Positions 1-6,398 of a stretch of DNA of 10,476 nt are shown here, piece by piece. The notes below the pieces were generated by a model that worked only from the letters and a program-made list of their open reading frames with translations, had not been told where the DNA came from and made no database searches. The stretch is from contig CAYFUF010000041.1 in assembly GCA_964346245.1 (NCBI GenBank), forward strand, positions 1 through 10,476. The letters run 5' to 3'. How positions within the stretch are numbered: the stretch's first letter is position 1; each line of letters starts with the position of its first letter. Made by a program: the position numbers and the translations under genes. The stretch comes from CAYFUF01 sp964346245. GTDB taxonomy: Bacteria; Bacillota; Clostridia; Tissierellales; Peptoniphilaceae.

Positions 1-30
1 AGGGGAATTTATCTAAAGATATAAAGAGAA

Positions 31-48
31 TCTTAATATTGCTTAAGA
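31..48. promoter_or_regulatory. Inverted repeat upstream of the rubrerythrin promoter
   Basis: TCTTAA and TTAAGA form a perfect 6-bp inverted repeat around a 6-base centre. It ends 14 bases before the proposed -35 box of the rubrerythrin gene. The position would suit an operator or activator site. It does not match the PerR box consensus, so no regulator is named. In AT-rich DNA a repeat of this size can arise by chance. The rest of 1-62 shows no gene. Confidence 0.25.
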
Positions 49-62
49 AAGTGATAAATCAA

Positions 63-91
63 TTGGGATAATCCGGTTTTTGTGTTAAAAT
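63..91 (+). promoter_or_regulatory. Promoter of the rubrerythrin gene (sigma-A type)
   Basis: TTGGGA at 63-68 matches the -35 consensus at four of six positions. After a 17-base spacer comes TAAAAT at 86-91, which matches the -10 consensus at five of six. The TG at 83-84 gives an extended -10 element. Transcription would start near 98, leaving a short leader of about 40 bases before the TTG start of the gene. The elements are read directly from the sequence; activity is inferred. Confidence 0.65.
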
Positions 92-123
92 ATATGCAAA
101 TAGACCTAGTTAAAATGGAGCTT

Positions 124-130
124 AAGGAGG
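124..130 (+). promoter_or_regulatory. Shine-Dalgarno site that fixes a TTG start for rubrerythrin
   Basis: AAGGAGG is a near-perfect Shine-Dalgarno site and lies 6 bases before the TTG at 137. A nearer ATG at 132 is followed at once by an in-frame TGA (ATG TTT TGA), so it cannot start the gene. This decides the start at 137. Confidence 0.75.
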
Positions 131-136
131 CATGTT

Positions 137-736
137 TTGACAAGTAGGACAAAAGATTTAAAGGGAACCCAGACAGCGACAAACCTGATGACTTCGTTCG
201 CAGGCGAATCCCAAGCATTTATGCGCTATAAGCTAGCAGCTGATGTTGCACGTGAAGAAGGATACATACAGATTAGTGAAATCTTCATGGAAACGGCACT
301 AAATGAATGTGAACACGCTAATATTTTCTATAAGTATCTGCGCTTGTTTTACAAACCAAATCAAGAGATTGAAATCAGCGGCAGTTTTCCTGTTGTCTAT
401 TCATCAACCAAAGATAATCTTTATGGAGCAGCTCTAGGCGAATATGAGGAAGCAAATAATATGTATCCTGAATTCGCTGAAATAGCAAGCCAAGAAGGTT
501 TCCCAGAGATTGCACAATCCTTTAGGGAGATTGCAAAAGTAGAGTCAGCACACGAAGATCGTTTCAGCGATTTAATGGAGAATGTTCAGAAGAACGAAGT
601 CTTCAAAAAAGACGGTGTCACCTACTGGAAATGTAAGAAGTGTGGCTATATCTATGAAGGCGAAGAAGCGCCTACTCGTTGTCCAGCTTGCGATAATGAG
701 CAGAAATACTTCGAACTCTACACAAAGCCATATTAG
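137..736 (+). CDS. rbr: Rubrerythrin (diiron peroxidase with C-terminal rubredoxin domain)
   Basis: This is a cytoplasmic non-haem iron peroxidase of 199 residues, the usual size for classical rubrerythrin. The family reduces hydrogen peroxide to water with electrons from reduced rubredoxin or a partner, protecting anaerobes from oxygen exposure. Residues 15-150 form the four-helix ferritin-like domain. Visible candidate iron ligands are E24 (in AGESQA), E57 and H60 (NECEH), E102/E105 (GEYEE), E136 and H139 (VESAH). Residues 162-199 form the rubredoxin-like Fe(Cys)4 domain, with C166/C169 (CKKCG) and C182/C185 (CPAC). The start is TTG, supported by AAGGAGG six bases upstream. The gene has its own promoter and terminator and is convergent with the butyrate cluster, so it is a separate unit. 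Its physiological link to the neighbours is only that both belong to anaerobic life. The family call is firm; the precise electron donor is unknown. Confidence 0.96.
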   Translation: MTSRTKDLKGTQTATNLMTSFAGESQAFMRYKLAADVAREEGYIQISEIFMETALNECEHANIFYKYLRLFYKPNQEIEISGSFPVVYSSTKDNLYGAALGEYEEANNMYPEFAEIASQEGFPEIAQSFREIAKVESAHEDRFSDLMENVQKNEVFKKDGVTYWKCKKCGYIYEGEEAPTRCPACDNEQKYFELYTKPY

Positions 737-774
737 AGCACATCCGTTTCAACTCCTATAAAAGAAAAGTAATT

Positions 775-814
775 AAAAAGATAGCAAGATGTCATACATC
801 CTTGCTATCTTTTT
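775..814. terminator. Bidirectional intrinsic terminator between rbr and etfA
   Basis: A perfect 14-bp inverted repeat (775-788 with 801-814) encloses a 12-base loop in which ATG and CAT can add further pairing. The arms end in A5 on the left and T5 on the right, so RNA from either strand makes a hairpin closed by a U tract. It lies 38 bases after the rbr stop and 38 bases after the etfA stop on the other strand, so it can serve both convergent units. Confidence 0.88.
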
Positions 815-852
815 AAATGCTTTCATGACTAACTCTTGAGAAAAGCCCTCGG

Positions 853-1854
853 TTAGGCTCTCTTTTCTTTAATATAAGCGGTAAGCTTAGGTACGATTTC
901 GAAAAGGTCACCGACGATGGCATAGTCAGCTGCTTTGATCATTGGTGCATCGGGATCCTTATTGATAGCGATGATGGTATCTGAAGATGACATACCTGCT
1001 AAATGCTGGATTGCACCAGAGATACCAACTGCGATATAGATTCTTGGACCTACCGTTTTTCCAGATTGACCGACTTGGTGTGCATGGCTAATCCAACCAG
1101 AATCGACTGCTGCACGAGAAGCACCAACTGTAGCGCCTAGTGCATCAGCTAGCTCTTCGATAATAGCAAAATTCTTTGGATCGCCAAGACCACGACCACC
1201 AGAAACAATAACTTCAGCGCCAAGTAAATCAACTAACGCTACATCTTCTTCTTCAATTGTCTCGATGACTCTAGTACGGATTTTCTCCTCTGGGAAGTCG
1301 ATCGTCTCTTCAACAATCTCAACGTCTCTTTCGCCTACTTCTTCCTTATCGAAAACGCCTGGGCGTACGGTACCCATTTGAGGGCGAGTGTTCTCGCAAA
1401 GAATATCGGCCATCAAGTTGCCACCGAATGCTGGACGAGTCCACTTAATGAGCTTTTGTTCAGCATCGATTTCTAGTTGTGTACAGTCAGCGGTTAAACC
1501 TGTTTTTAAGTGAGCAGAAACACGAGGACCTAGGTCACGGCCACTGTTGGTCGCACCAATAAAGATAATATTTGGTTGATATTTCTTATTCAATTCAATA
1601 ACAGCGTTGGCGAAAACGTCAGTGTTATACTCTTTATAAACTTCGCCTTCGACCTTGATAATCTTGTCAACGCCATATGGTTTTACTTGTTCGACTGCTG
1701 CATCCACATTCTTACCGATAAGGACGGCAACCAGGTCATCCCCAGCAACGTCCATCATTTTACGACCAGTCGTTAGTAGTTCTAGACCAACATTTTTTGC
1801 ATTCCCGTCTTTATCAAGCTCAACGAGAACCCATAAATCCTTTGTATCAAACAT
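853..1854 (-). CDS. etfA: Electron transfer flavoprotein, alpha subunit
   Basis: This is the alpha subunit of the heterodimeric flavoprotein that passes electrons to and from butyryl-CoA dehydrogenase in the cytoplasm. It has 333 residues, normal for the family. Residues 1-200 form the N-terminal domain. The C-terminal FAD-binding domain shows SGGRGLG (218-224), GASRAAVD (244-251), QVGQSGKTV (260-268) and GISGAIQH (277-284), all family hallmarks. No 4Fe-4S ferredoxin extension is present at the N-terminus, unlike some clostridial EtfA proteins. The ATG has a G-rich ribosome site directly after the etfB stop. The gap to etfB is only 10 bases, so translation is probably coupled and the subunits made in equal amounts. 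It is the last gene of the minus-strand cluster, followed by the shared terminator. Grouping with bcd and the EtfB type suggests the bifurcating class; that part is inference. Confidence 0.96.
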   Translation of the reverse strand: MFDTKDLWVLVELDKDGNAKNVGLELLTTGRKMMDVAGDDLVAVLIGKNVDAAVEQVKPYGVDKIIKVEGEVYKEYNTDVFANAVIELNKKYQPNIIFIGATNSGRDLGPRVSAHLKTGLTADCTQLEIDAEQKLIKWTRPAFGGNLMADILCENTRPQMGTVRPGVFDKEEVGERDVEIVEETIDFPEEKIRTRVIETIEEEDVALVDLLGAEVIVSGGRGLGDPKNFAIIEELADALGATVGASRAAVDSGWISHAHQVGQSGKTVGPRIYIAVGISGAIQHLAGMSSSDTIIAINKDPDAPMIKAADYAIVGDLFEIVPKLTAYIKEKRA

Positions 1855-1864
1855 TTACTACCCC

Positions 1865-2674
1865 CTAAAATACGTGATCTTCTTCAAATGCAGAAACGAG
1901 TTTCTCAAATGCAAGATCTAAGTCATCTTCATGGATTATGATTCCCCCAACCTTTTGCTCAGGAGAATATGATTTTCTTACGCGTGTTGGCGATCCAGAT
2001 AGACCAAGACGAGAATCATCAATTCCTGTGAGATCATCGTAAGTAATTTGATGGATCTCTGTTTTTCTTGCCTTCATTTTATTCTTGATTGTGGGGTAGC
2101 GTAGATCGTCTGTTTTTGTGAAGGTTACTAAGCAAGGAAGTTTACCTTCTACAACTTGTTTTCCACCATCATATTCCCTTGTGACATGAATAAGCTCGTC
2201 TCCAGCCTTTTTGATGTCAATTGCGTAAGTGATTTGGGCGATATCTAGTTGCTCAGCCATCTCAGGACCTACTTGAGCGGTATCACCATCGATTGCTTGA
2301 AGACCACAGAAAATCATATCAAATTCGCCTTCTGTCTCTTCAATCTTCTTTATAGCGTTGACCAATGTGTAGCTGGTTGCTAATGTATCAGCTCCACCAA
2401 ATTTGCGGTCCGTAACGAGATATGCACTCTCTGCTCCAACAGCTAGACATTCTCTTAGGGTATCCTCAGCTTGTGGCGGTCCCATAGACACAACTACGAT
2501 ATGAACGTTATCAGGATCTTGGTCACGTAGTTGCAGAGCTTTTTCTAATGCATAAGCATCATATGTATTCAGGATACTGGGCACACCTTTTCTGATAAGG
2601 GTGTTTGTCTCAGGATCAATTTTCATCTCTGTTGTATCTGGCACTTGTTTTGCACAGACTAAAATCTTTGTCAA
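1865..2674 (-). CDS. etfB: Electron transfer flavoprotein, beta subunit (bifurcating-type candidate)
   Basis: This is the beta subunit of the flavoprotein paired with EtfA, 269 residues. In butyrate-forming clostridia the EtfAB/Bcd complex couples NADH-dependent crotonyl-CoA reduction to ferredoxin reduction, and EtfB carries the second (bifurcating) FAD. Visible features are the N-terminal ILVCAKQVPDT strand, VVSMGPPQAEDTLRECLAVG (61-80), the nucleotide-site segment GLQAIDGDTAQVGPEMAEQL (124-143) and RYPTIKN (192-198), which resemble the EtfB of clostridial Bcd complexes. The start is TTG at 2674; a GGGAG site 7 bases upstream and the canonical MTKILVCAKQ N-terminus support it. The TAG stop is 10 bases before etfA. 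It lies 95 bases after bcd, with a hairpin between. The bifurcating assignment rests on sequence resemblance and gene order, not on measured activity. Confidence 0.95.
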   Translation of the reverse strand: MTKILVCAKQVPDTTEMKIDPETNTLIRKGVPSILNTYDAYALEKALQLRDQDPDNVHIVVVSMGPPQAEDTLRECLAVGAESAYLVTDRKFGGADTLATSYTLVNAIKKIEETEGEFDMIFCGLQAIDGDTAQVGPEMAEQLDIAQITYAIDIKKAGDELIHVTREYDGGKQVVEGKLPCLVTFTKTDDLRYPTIKNKMKARKTEIHQITYDDLTGIDDSRLGLSGSPTRVRKSYSPEQKVGGIIIHEDDLDLAFEKLVSAFEEDHVF

Positions 2675-2718
2675 AATAGTTCTCCCTTTCTTCTATCGAT
2701 ATTAAATCTACCATTAGC

Positions 2719-2746
2719 TGTGGGGCAAGACTATGCTCACCCCACA
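2719..2746 (-). other. Intercistronic RNA hairpin between bcd and etfB
   Basis: TGTGGGG (2719-2725) pairs with CCCCACA (2740-2746). In the minus-strand transcript four more pairs (two of them G-U) can extend the stem into the loop; the plus-strand copy would have mismatches there, so the fold suits the transcribed strand. No U tract follows, so it is not a standard terminator. An mRNA processing, stability or partial attenuation role is possible. Confidence 0.5.
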
Positions 2747-2769
2747 ACAGTTTATATGACAATACAGTT

Positions 2770-3909
2770 TTAAGCTAATAGTGCTCCAGAAATGACCATT
2801 TCCATAACTTCAGAGGTTCCTTCATAGATCTCGGTGATCTTCGCATCGCGGAACATGCGCTCTACTTCATAGTCTTGAGTGTAACCATATCCACCGAAGA
2901 GTTGGATACATCTAGTTGTGACGTCCATAGCTGTGCGAGATGCCTTTAGTTTAGCCATAGCTGCTTCATAAGAGTAGCGCTCTCCAGCATCCTTCTTCAT
3001 TGCTGCGCGGTATACTAATAATTGTGCAGCTTCAATTTCAGTTTGCATCTTAGCTAGTTCGAATTGAGTATTTTGGAACTTAGCGATTGGGCGGTTAAAT
3101 TGCTCACGCTCTTTAACATACTTGATTGTTCTTTCCATACAACCTTCTGCGATACCTAGCGCTTGTGCAGCGATACCAATACGGCCGCCATCTAGAGTGC
3201 CCATAGCATACTTGAATCCCTTACCTTCTTCACCGATTAGGTTTTCTGCAGGAACGCGACAATCCTTAAAGATTAACTCCATAGTTGATGATGCATGGAT
3301 ACCAAGCTTCTTCTCTTTTGCACCAAGTTCAAATCCTGGGGTGTCTTTTTCAACGATGAAAGCAGAAATTCCTTTTGTTCCTTGGGACTTGTCCGTCATA
3401 ACAAAGACGATATAGATGTCTGCATAGCCAGCGTTAGTAATGAATACCTTACTACCATTGATAACATACTCGTCACCATCTTTAACTGCAGTTGACTTTT
3501 GGCTAGCTGCATCAGTACCAGCTGCAGGCTCAGTGAGTGCGAATGCACCGAGTTTTTCACCAGTAGCTAGTGGTACTAAATACTTTTGTTTTTGCTCTTC
3601 AGAAGCATATAGGTCAAGGCAGCCAGCACCTAGTGAAGTATGAGCTGAAAGGATAACGCCAGTGGAAGCACATTTTTTAGATAATTCTTCTACCGCTAGA
3701 ATGTATGTAAGCGTATCAGAACCAGCTCCGCCGTATTCCTCAGAGAATGGAATTCCCATCATGCCCATATCAACCATTTTTTTAACGGTTTCTTCAGGGA
3801 AGCGGTGTTCTTCATCGATTTCGACTGCAAGTGGAGCTACTTCTTTTTCTGCGAATTCGCGGAACATTTGTTGCATTTCAAGATTTTCTTCTGTTAATTT
3901 GAAGTCCAT
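2770..3909 (-). CDS. bcd: Butyryl-CoA dehydrogenase (short-chain acyl-CoA dehydrogenase)
   Basis: This FAD enzyme reduces crotonyl-CoA to butyryl-CoA, the last redox step of butyrate synthesis, with EtfAB as electron partner. It has 379 residues, the same size as known bacterial Bcd. Domains in order: N-terminal helical domain (about 1-115), beta domain with the FAD/substrate loops AFALTEPAAGTDA (122-134) and FITNAGYADIYIV (156-168), and C-terminal helical domain with REQFNRPIAKFQ (268-279) and QLFGGYGYTQDYEVERMFRD (336-355). The catalytic base is E363 in IYEGTSEV, the position used by short-chain enzymes. ATG start with AGGAGA seven bases upstream. It follows crt by 67 bases and precedes etfB by 95. 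Other acyl-CoA dehydrogenases are close in sequence, but the etfBA and crt neighbours make butyryl-CoA the natural product. Confidence 0.95.
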   Translation of the reverse strand: MDFKLTEENLEMQQMFREFAEKEVAPLAVEIDEEHRFPEETVKKMVDMGMMGIPFSEEYGGAGSDTLTYILAVEELSKKCASTGVILSAHTSLGAGCLDLYASEEQKQKYLVPLATGEKLGAFALTEPAAGTDAASQKSTAVKDGDEYVINGSKVFITNAGYADIYIVFVMTDKSQGTKGISAFIVEKDTPGFELGAKEKKLGIHASSTMELIFKDCRVPAENLIGEEGKGFKYAMGTLDGGRIGIAAQALGIAEGCMERTIKYVKEREQFNRPIAKFQNTQFELAKMQTEIEAAQLLVYRAAMKKDAGERYSYEAAMAKLKASRTAMDVTTRCIQLFGGYGYTQDYEVERMFRDAKITEIYEGTSEVMEMVISGALLA

Positions 3910-3937
3910 ATTTTTCTCCTTTTATTTTTGAAATATT

Positions 3938-3957
3938 AATGGTCCGTATTGACCATT
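3938..3957 (-). other. Small hairpin in the crt-bcd gap
   Basis: AATGGTC (3938-3944) and GACCATT (3951-3957) form a perfect 7-bp stem with a 6-base loop, about 30 bases before the bcd start on the transcribed strand. It lacks a U tract. It could shield the bcd leader or mark an mRNA processing point; a chance occurrence is also possible. Confidence 0.35.
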
Positions 3958-3976
3958 CTTTCATAACCATACTCTA

Positions 3977-4756
3977 CTATTTATTGTTAAACTTTTCTAC
4001 TTTACGTTTTTCTAAGAATGCGGTCATTCCTTCTGTTTGATCTTCAGTAGCAAAGCATTCACCAAAGATTTTTGCTTCTAGCTCAATTGCTTCATCCATG
4101 TTTAACTGTAGACCTTCATTGACTGCACGCTTGGTTTGACGAACAGCTACTGGAGCATTCTTAGCGATAGTTTTTGCTACCTTCATGACTGCTTCCATTA
4201 ATTCGGCTTGTGGGTGAACCTCGCTAACTAAACCTAATTGTAAGGCTTCATCAGCTTTGATATTTCTTGCGGTATAAAGAATTTGCTTAGCTTTAGATTG
4301 TGAACCGATAACACGGGCTAAACGTTGAGTTCCACCAAAGCCAGGAGTAATGCCAAGACCAACTTCTGGTTGACCGAATACTGCATTGTCAGAAGCGATA
4401 CGAATATCACAGCTCATGGCTAATTCATTACCGCCACCTAGTGCATAACCATTAACAGCCGCAATTACAGGTAGTGGGAAAGTCTCGATATGACGGAATA
4501 TGTCATTACCCTTAGCGCCAAATTCTTGACCTTGAGCAGTATCCATGTCCTTCATCTCACTGATATCTGCACCAGCAACGAAAGATTTGTCCCCTTCACC
4601 AGTAATAACTACGACGCGAACTTCATCTTGGTTAATCTCTTCGAAGGTTTGCTTCAGTTCCTCTAGCACCTGAGAATTCAATGCATTAAGAGCTTTTGGA
4701 CGATTGATTGTTACCACAGCGATTTGATCTTCTACCTTTGTTTTAATAAGATCCAT
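3977..4756 (-). CDS. crt: 3-hydroxybutyryl-CoA dehydratase (crotonase)
   Basis: This crotonase-fold enzyme dehydrates (S)-3-hydroxybutyryl-CoA to crotonyl-CoA in the cytoplasm. It has 259 residues, like clostridial Crt. The oxyanion-hole segment FVAGADI (59-65), the ALGGGNEL motif with catalytic E111, and GQPEVGLG with catalytic E131 are all intact; the two glutamates are 20 residues apart, as in the classical enoyl-CoA hydratases. The ATG at 4756 is chosen because the protein then begins MDLIKTKVEDQIAVVTINRP, typical for the family, and a GGAAG ribosome site lies just upstream. A longer open frame runs upstream through the N run, but it only translates the repeated gntP tail and the insert and should not be used. 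In the undisturbed arrangement crt would follow gntP by 28 bases. The coding region itself looks intact. Confidence 0.94.
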   Translation of the reverse strand: MDLIKTKVEDQIAVVTINRPKALNALNSQVLEELKQTFEEINQDEVRVVVITGEGDKSFVAGADISEMKDMDTAQGQEFGAKGNDIFRHIETFPLPVIAAVNGYALGGGNELAMSCDIRIASDNAVFGQPEVGLGITPGFGGTQRLARVIGSQSKAKQILYTARNIKADEALQLGLVSEVHPQAELMEAVMKVAKTIAKNAPVAVRQTKRAVNEGLQLNMDEAIELEAKIFGECFATEDQTEGMTAFLEKRKVEKFNNK

Positions 4757-4805
4757 GTTTTCTTCCTTTCCTGTTACATCATGATTAGGCTGGTAAGCCA
4801 AAGCT
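4752..4805. repeat. 54-bp perfect direct repeat, copy 1 (crt side)
   Basis: The bases 4752-4805 are identical to 4932-4985, an offset of 180. The copy contains, on the minus strand, the last codons and TAA of gntP, the short gap, the ribosome site and the crt ATG. It ends at the N run, so the true repeat could be longer. Such a composite of gene end plus gene start is more like an overlapping contig end than a natural repeat family. Confidence 0.95.
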
Positions 4806-4815
4806 NNNNNNNNNN
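4806..4815. other. Run of ten N (assembly gap)
   Basis: Ten undetermined bases lie between repeat copy 1 and the insert. A round number suggests a scaffolder placeholder, so the real distance is unknown. Order, copy number and reading frames across this point cannot be trusted. Confidence 0.95.
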
Positions 4816-4936
4816 CTCCGGCGAGTCTGCGGTACTGCGCATCTACCATGCTCCCCGCGCTCAGGTCAACATCATCATCAAGATTTTCATCTTTTCCAAG
4901 TTCACGGAATGTTAAATTACATTTCCGTCTCTCCAT
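4816..4936 (-). other. Unexplained insert with a 40-codon open frame, truncated by the gap
   Basis: Read on the minus strand, the copied crt ribosome site and ATG (4936) lead into a different sequence, not crt. It stays open for 40 codons to the gap and begins MERRKCNLTFRELGKDENL, with an acidic stretch (DENLDDDVD) and then DLSAGSMVDAQYRRLAG. I do not recognise it. The composition changes inside it: about 67% GC at 4816-4867, but AT-rich like the rest of the window at 4868-4931. It could be the start of an alternative gene placed after gntP in a variant strain, a chimeric contig end, or contamination. An open frame of this length has limited weight on its own. Confidence 0.4.
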
Positions 4937-4985
4937 GTTTTCTTCCTTTCCTGTTACATCATGATTAGGCTGGTAAGCCAAAGCT
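4932..4985. repeat. 54-bp perfect direct repeat, copy 2 (gntP side)
   Basis: Identical to 4752-4805. This copy is continuous with the body of gntP, so the final gntP codons here are in their proper context. Its ATG at 4936 opens the unexplained frame instead of crt. Confidence 0.95.
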
Positions 4986-6320
4986 ACCCCAGATGAAAGC
5001 TAATATGACGGATACGACTACTGGGATGATAGCCGTAGTGATTGCAATATCTCTATACGATTGTTTGTGTGTACAGTTAGAGACATTCAAAAGGGTTAAT
5101 ACTGCACCATTGTGTGGCAAGGTGTCTAAACCACCAGAAGACAAAGATGCAATTCTGTGTAGTGCTTCTGCTGATATGCCAGATAATTCTGCTTGTTGCA
5201 AGAGCTTGGTACCTAATGCTTCCAAGGCAATCGACATACCTCCAGAAGCAGAACCAGTTGCACCTGCTAGTAAGTTAACTGAGATGGCTTCGGTAAAGAG
5301 CGCATTACTTCCACCCATACCAAGTAGTAGATTAGTTAACGTGGTAAAACCTGGAACAGCTTTTACGACTGAACCAAATCCAACTGCACATGCAGTATTC
5401 ATTATGGAGCCCATCGATCCGATAGCGCCTTCATTAATAGCAGGCAAGAATATTTCCCTCTGTTGTAAGTTCATTAACAAGCACAGAGCGATACCACTAA
5501 TCAAGGCAACAACAATAGCATAGTTTGGCACTAGATCGTATCCAGTCGCATCAAGCAAAAGCTTTGGTAATAGGTTAAGCATCAATATGACCAGGATTAA
5601 TGGTAGGATTCCAGCCAACCAGTGCCATGCTGGCAACTTAGACGCATCATAAGAACCTTCAACATGTTTTACATCCGCTTCAAAGCCATTTCCTTTGGCT
5701 TTTTCAGAATTGATGCGCCATTGTAGATAAGCATAACTTGGAACCAAAATTACTAATGCTGCAACGATACCAAGGATTGGGGCTGCCATAGCTGTCGTTC
5801 CAAAGTAGTTCGTTGGAATCAAGTTCTGAATTTGTGGGCTTCCTGGTATTGCAGTCATGGTGATACCAAAAGCACCGGTTGCGATAGCACCAGGTAGCAA
5901 CGTTCTAGGAATATCTGCTTCTCTATAAATTTCATAACCCATAGGATAGATTACGAAAACAACAACGAACAGAGAAATACCACCGTAGGTCATTAATAAG
6001 CATGGAAGAACTACGGATAGAAGAGCCCATTTTGCACCAAGTGCATTAACCAGCTTGTTTGCCAAAGATCTTGCCGCTCCTGTACGGTCCATAAGTTTTC
6101 CATACACCGCACCTAGGAAGAAGGCGGGGAACCACGTTTTAACATACTCAGCCATACCAGTCATGTAGTCTACTATGTAAGCGTCTAAAACGTTGTAGCC
6201 GCTGAGTACCGCTACAACCATAGCGCACACTGGTGCTACCCAGATGATCGATTGACCTTTGTAGGCCAAGAACATCAAGAGTATCAAACCAATAAAAATA
6301 CCAATTAACGAAAGATTCAT
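4965..6320 (-). CDS. GntP-family permease, putative short-chain (hydroxy)acid transporter
   Basis: A very hydrophobic membrane protein of 451 residues with roughly a dozen membrane segments, the size and pattern of the GntP (gluconate/H+ symporter) family. Family-like stretches include the N-terminal LIGIFIGLILLMFLAYKG, WFPAFFLGAVYGKLMDRTGA (63-82), the ITMTAIPGSPQIQNLIPTN region near 155-175, and the glycine-rich GATGSASGGMSIALEALG and SSGGLDTLPHNGAV segments near the C-terminus. Members import gluconate and related sugar acids, and some are linked to 3-hydroxybutyrate use. Placement between a CoA-transferase and crt argues for a short-chain acid such as 3-hydroxybutyrate, crotonate, acetoacetate or butyrate rather than gluconate; this is inference. 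ATG start with GAGGT upstream. Its last codons lie in the 54-bp repeat. It follows the CoA-transferase by 78 bases with a hairpin between. Confidence 0.85.
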   Translation of the reverse strand: MNLSLIGIFIGLILLMFLAYKGQSIIWVAPVCAMVVAVLSGYNVLDAYIVDYMTGMAEYVKTWFPAFFLGAVYGKLMDRTGAARSLANKLVNALGAKWALLSVVLPCLLMTYGGISLFVVVFVIYPMGYEIYREADIPRTLLPGAIATGAFGITMTAIPGSPQIQNLIPTNYFGTTAMAAPILGIVAALVILVPSYAYLQWRINSEKAKGNGFEADVKHVEGSYDASKLPAWHWLAGILPLILVILMLNLLPKLLLDATGYDLVPNYAIVVALISGIALCLLMNLQQREIFLPAINEGAIGSMGSIMNTACAVGFGSVVKAVPGFTTLTNLLLGMGGSNALFTEAISVNLLAGATGSASGGMSIALEALGTKLLQQAELSGISAEALHRIASLSSGGLDTLPHNGAVLTLLNVSNCTHKQSYRDIAITTAIIPVVVSVILAFIWGSFGLPA

Positions 6321-6348
6321 AAATTACCTCACTGAGTTAAATAATTGA

Positions 6349-6382
6349 TAAGCAAGTAGCCATTCCCATGACTACTTGCTTA
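6349..6382 (-). other. Hairpin between the CoA-transferase gene and gntP
   Basis: An 11-bp perfect stem (TAAGCAAGTAG at 6349-6359 with CTACTTGCTTA at 6372-6382) has a 12-base loop. On the transcribed minus strand it is followed by a moderately U-rich stretch (TCAATTATTTAAC) rather than a clean U tract. It may act as a leaky terminator or mRNA stabiliser that sets gntP expression apart from the upstream genes. Confidence 0.55.
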
Positions 6383-6398
6383 CTTTATTATATTTTGT

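Noticed and set aside
33..218. A 61-codon minus-strand frame overlapping the rbr promoter and 5' end
   Set aside because: It covers the promoter and start of rbr on the opposite strand, shows no ribosome site or family feature, and is explained as a shadow.
3977..4981. A single 334-residue crt frame starting inside the gntP tail
   Set aside because: It passes through ten N, and its N-terminal part merely translates the 54-bp repeat and insert. The proper crt start is the ATG at 4756 with its own ribosome site.
4752..4985. Insertion sequence with target-site duplication
   Set aside because: A 54-bp duplication is far longer than a normal target-site duplication, the insert has no terminal inverted repeats, and no transposase fragment is recognisable in the visible 116 bases.
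4993..5523. A 176-codon plus-strand frame inside gntP
   Set aside because: It lies fully antisense to a well-supported membrane protein gene and has no recognisable domain; long antisense frames are common opposite such genes.
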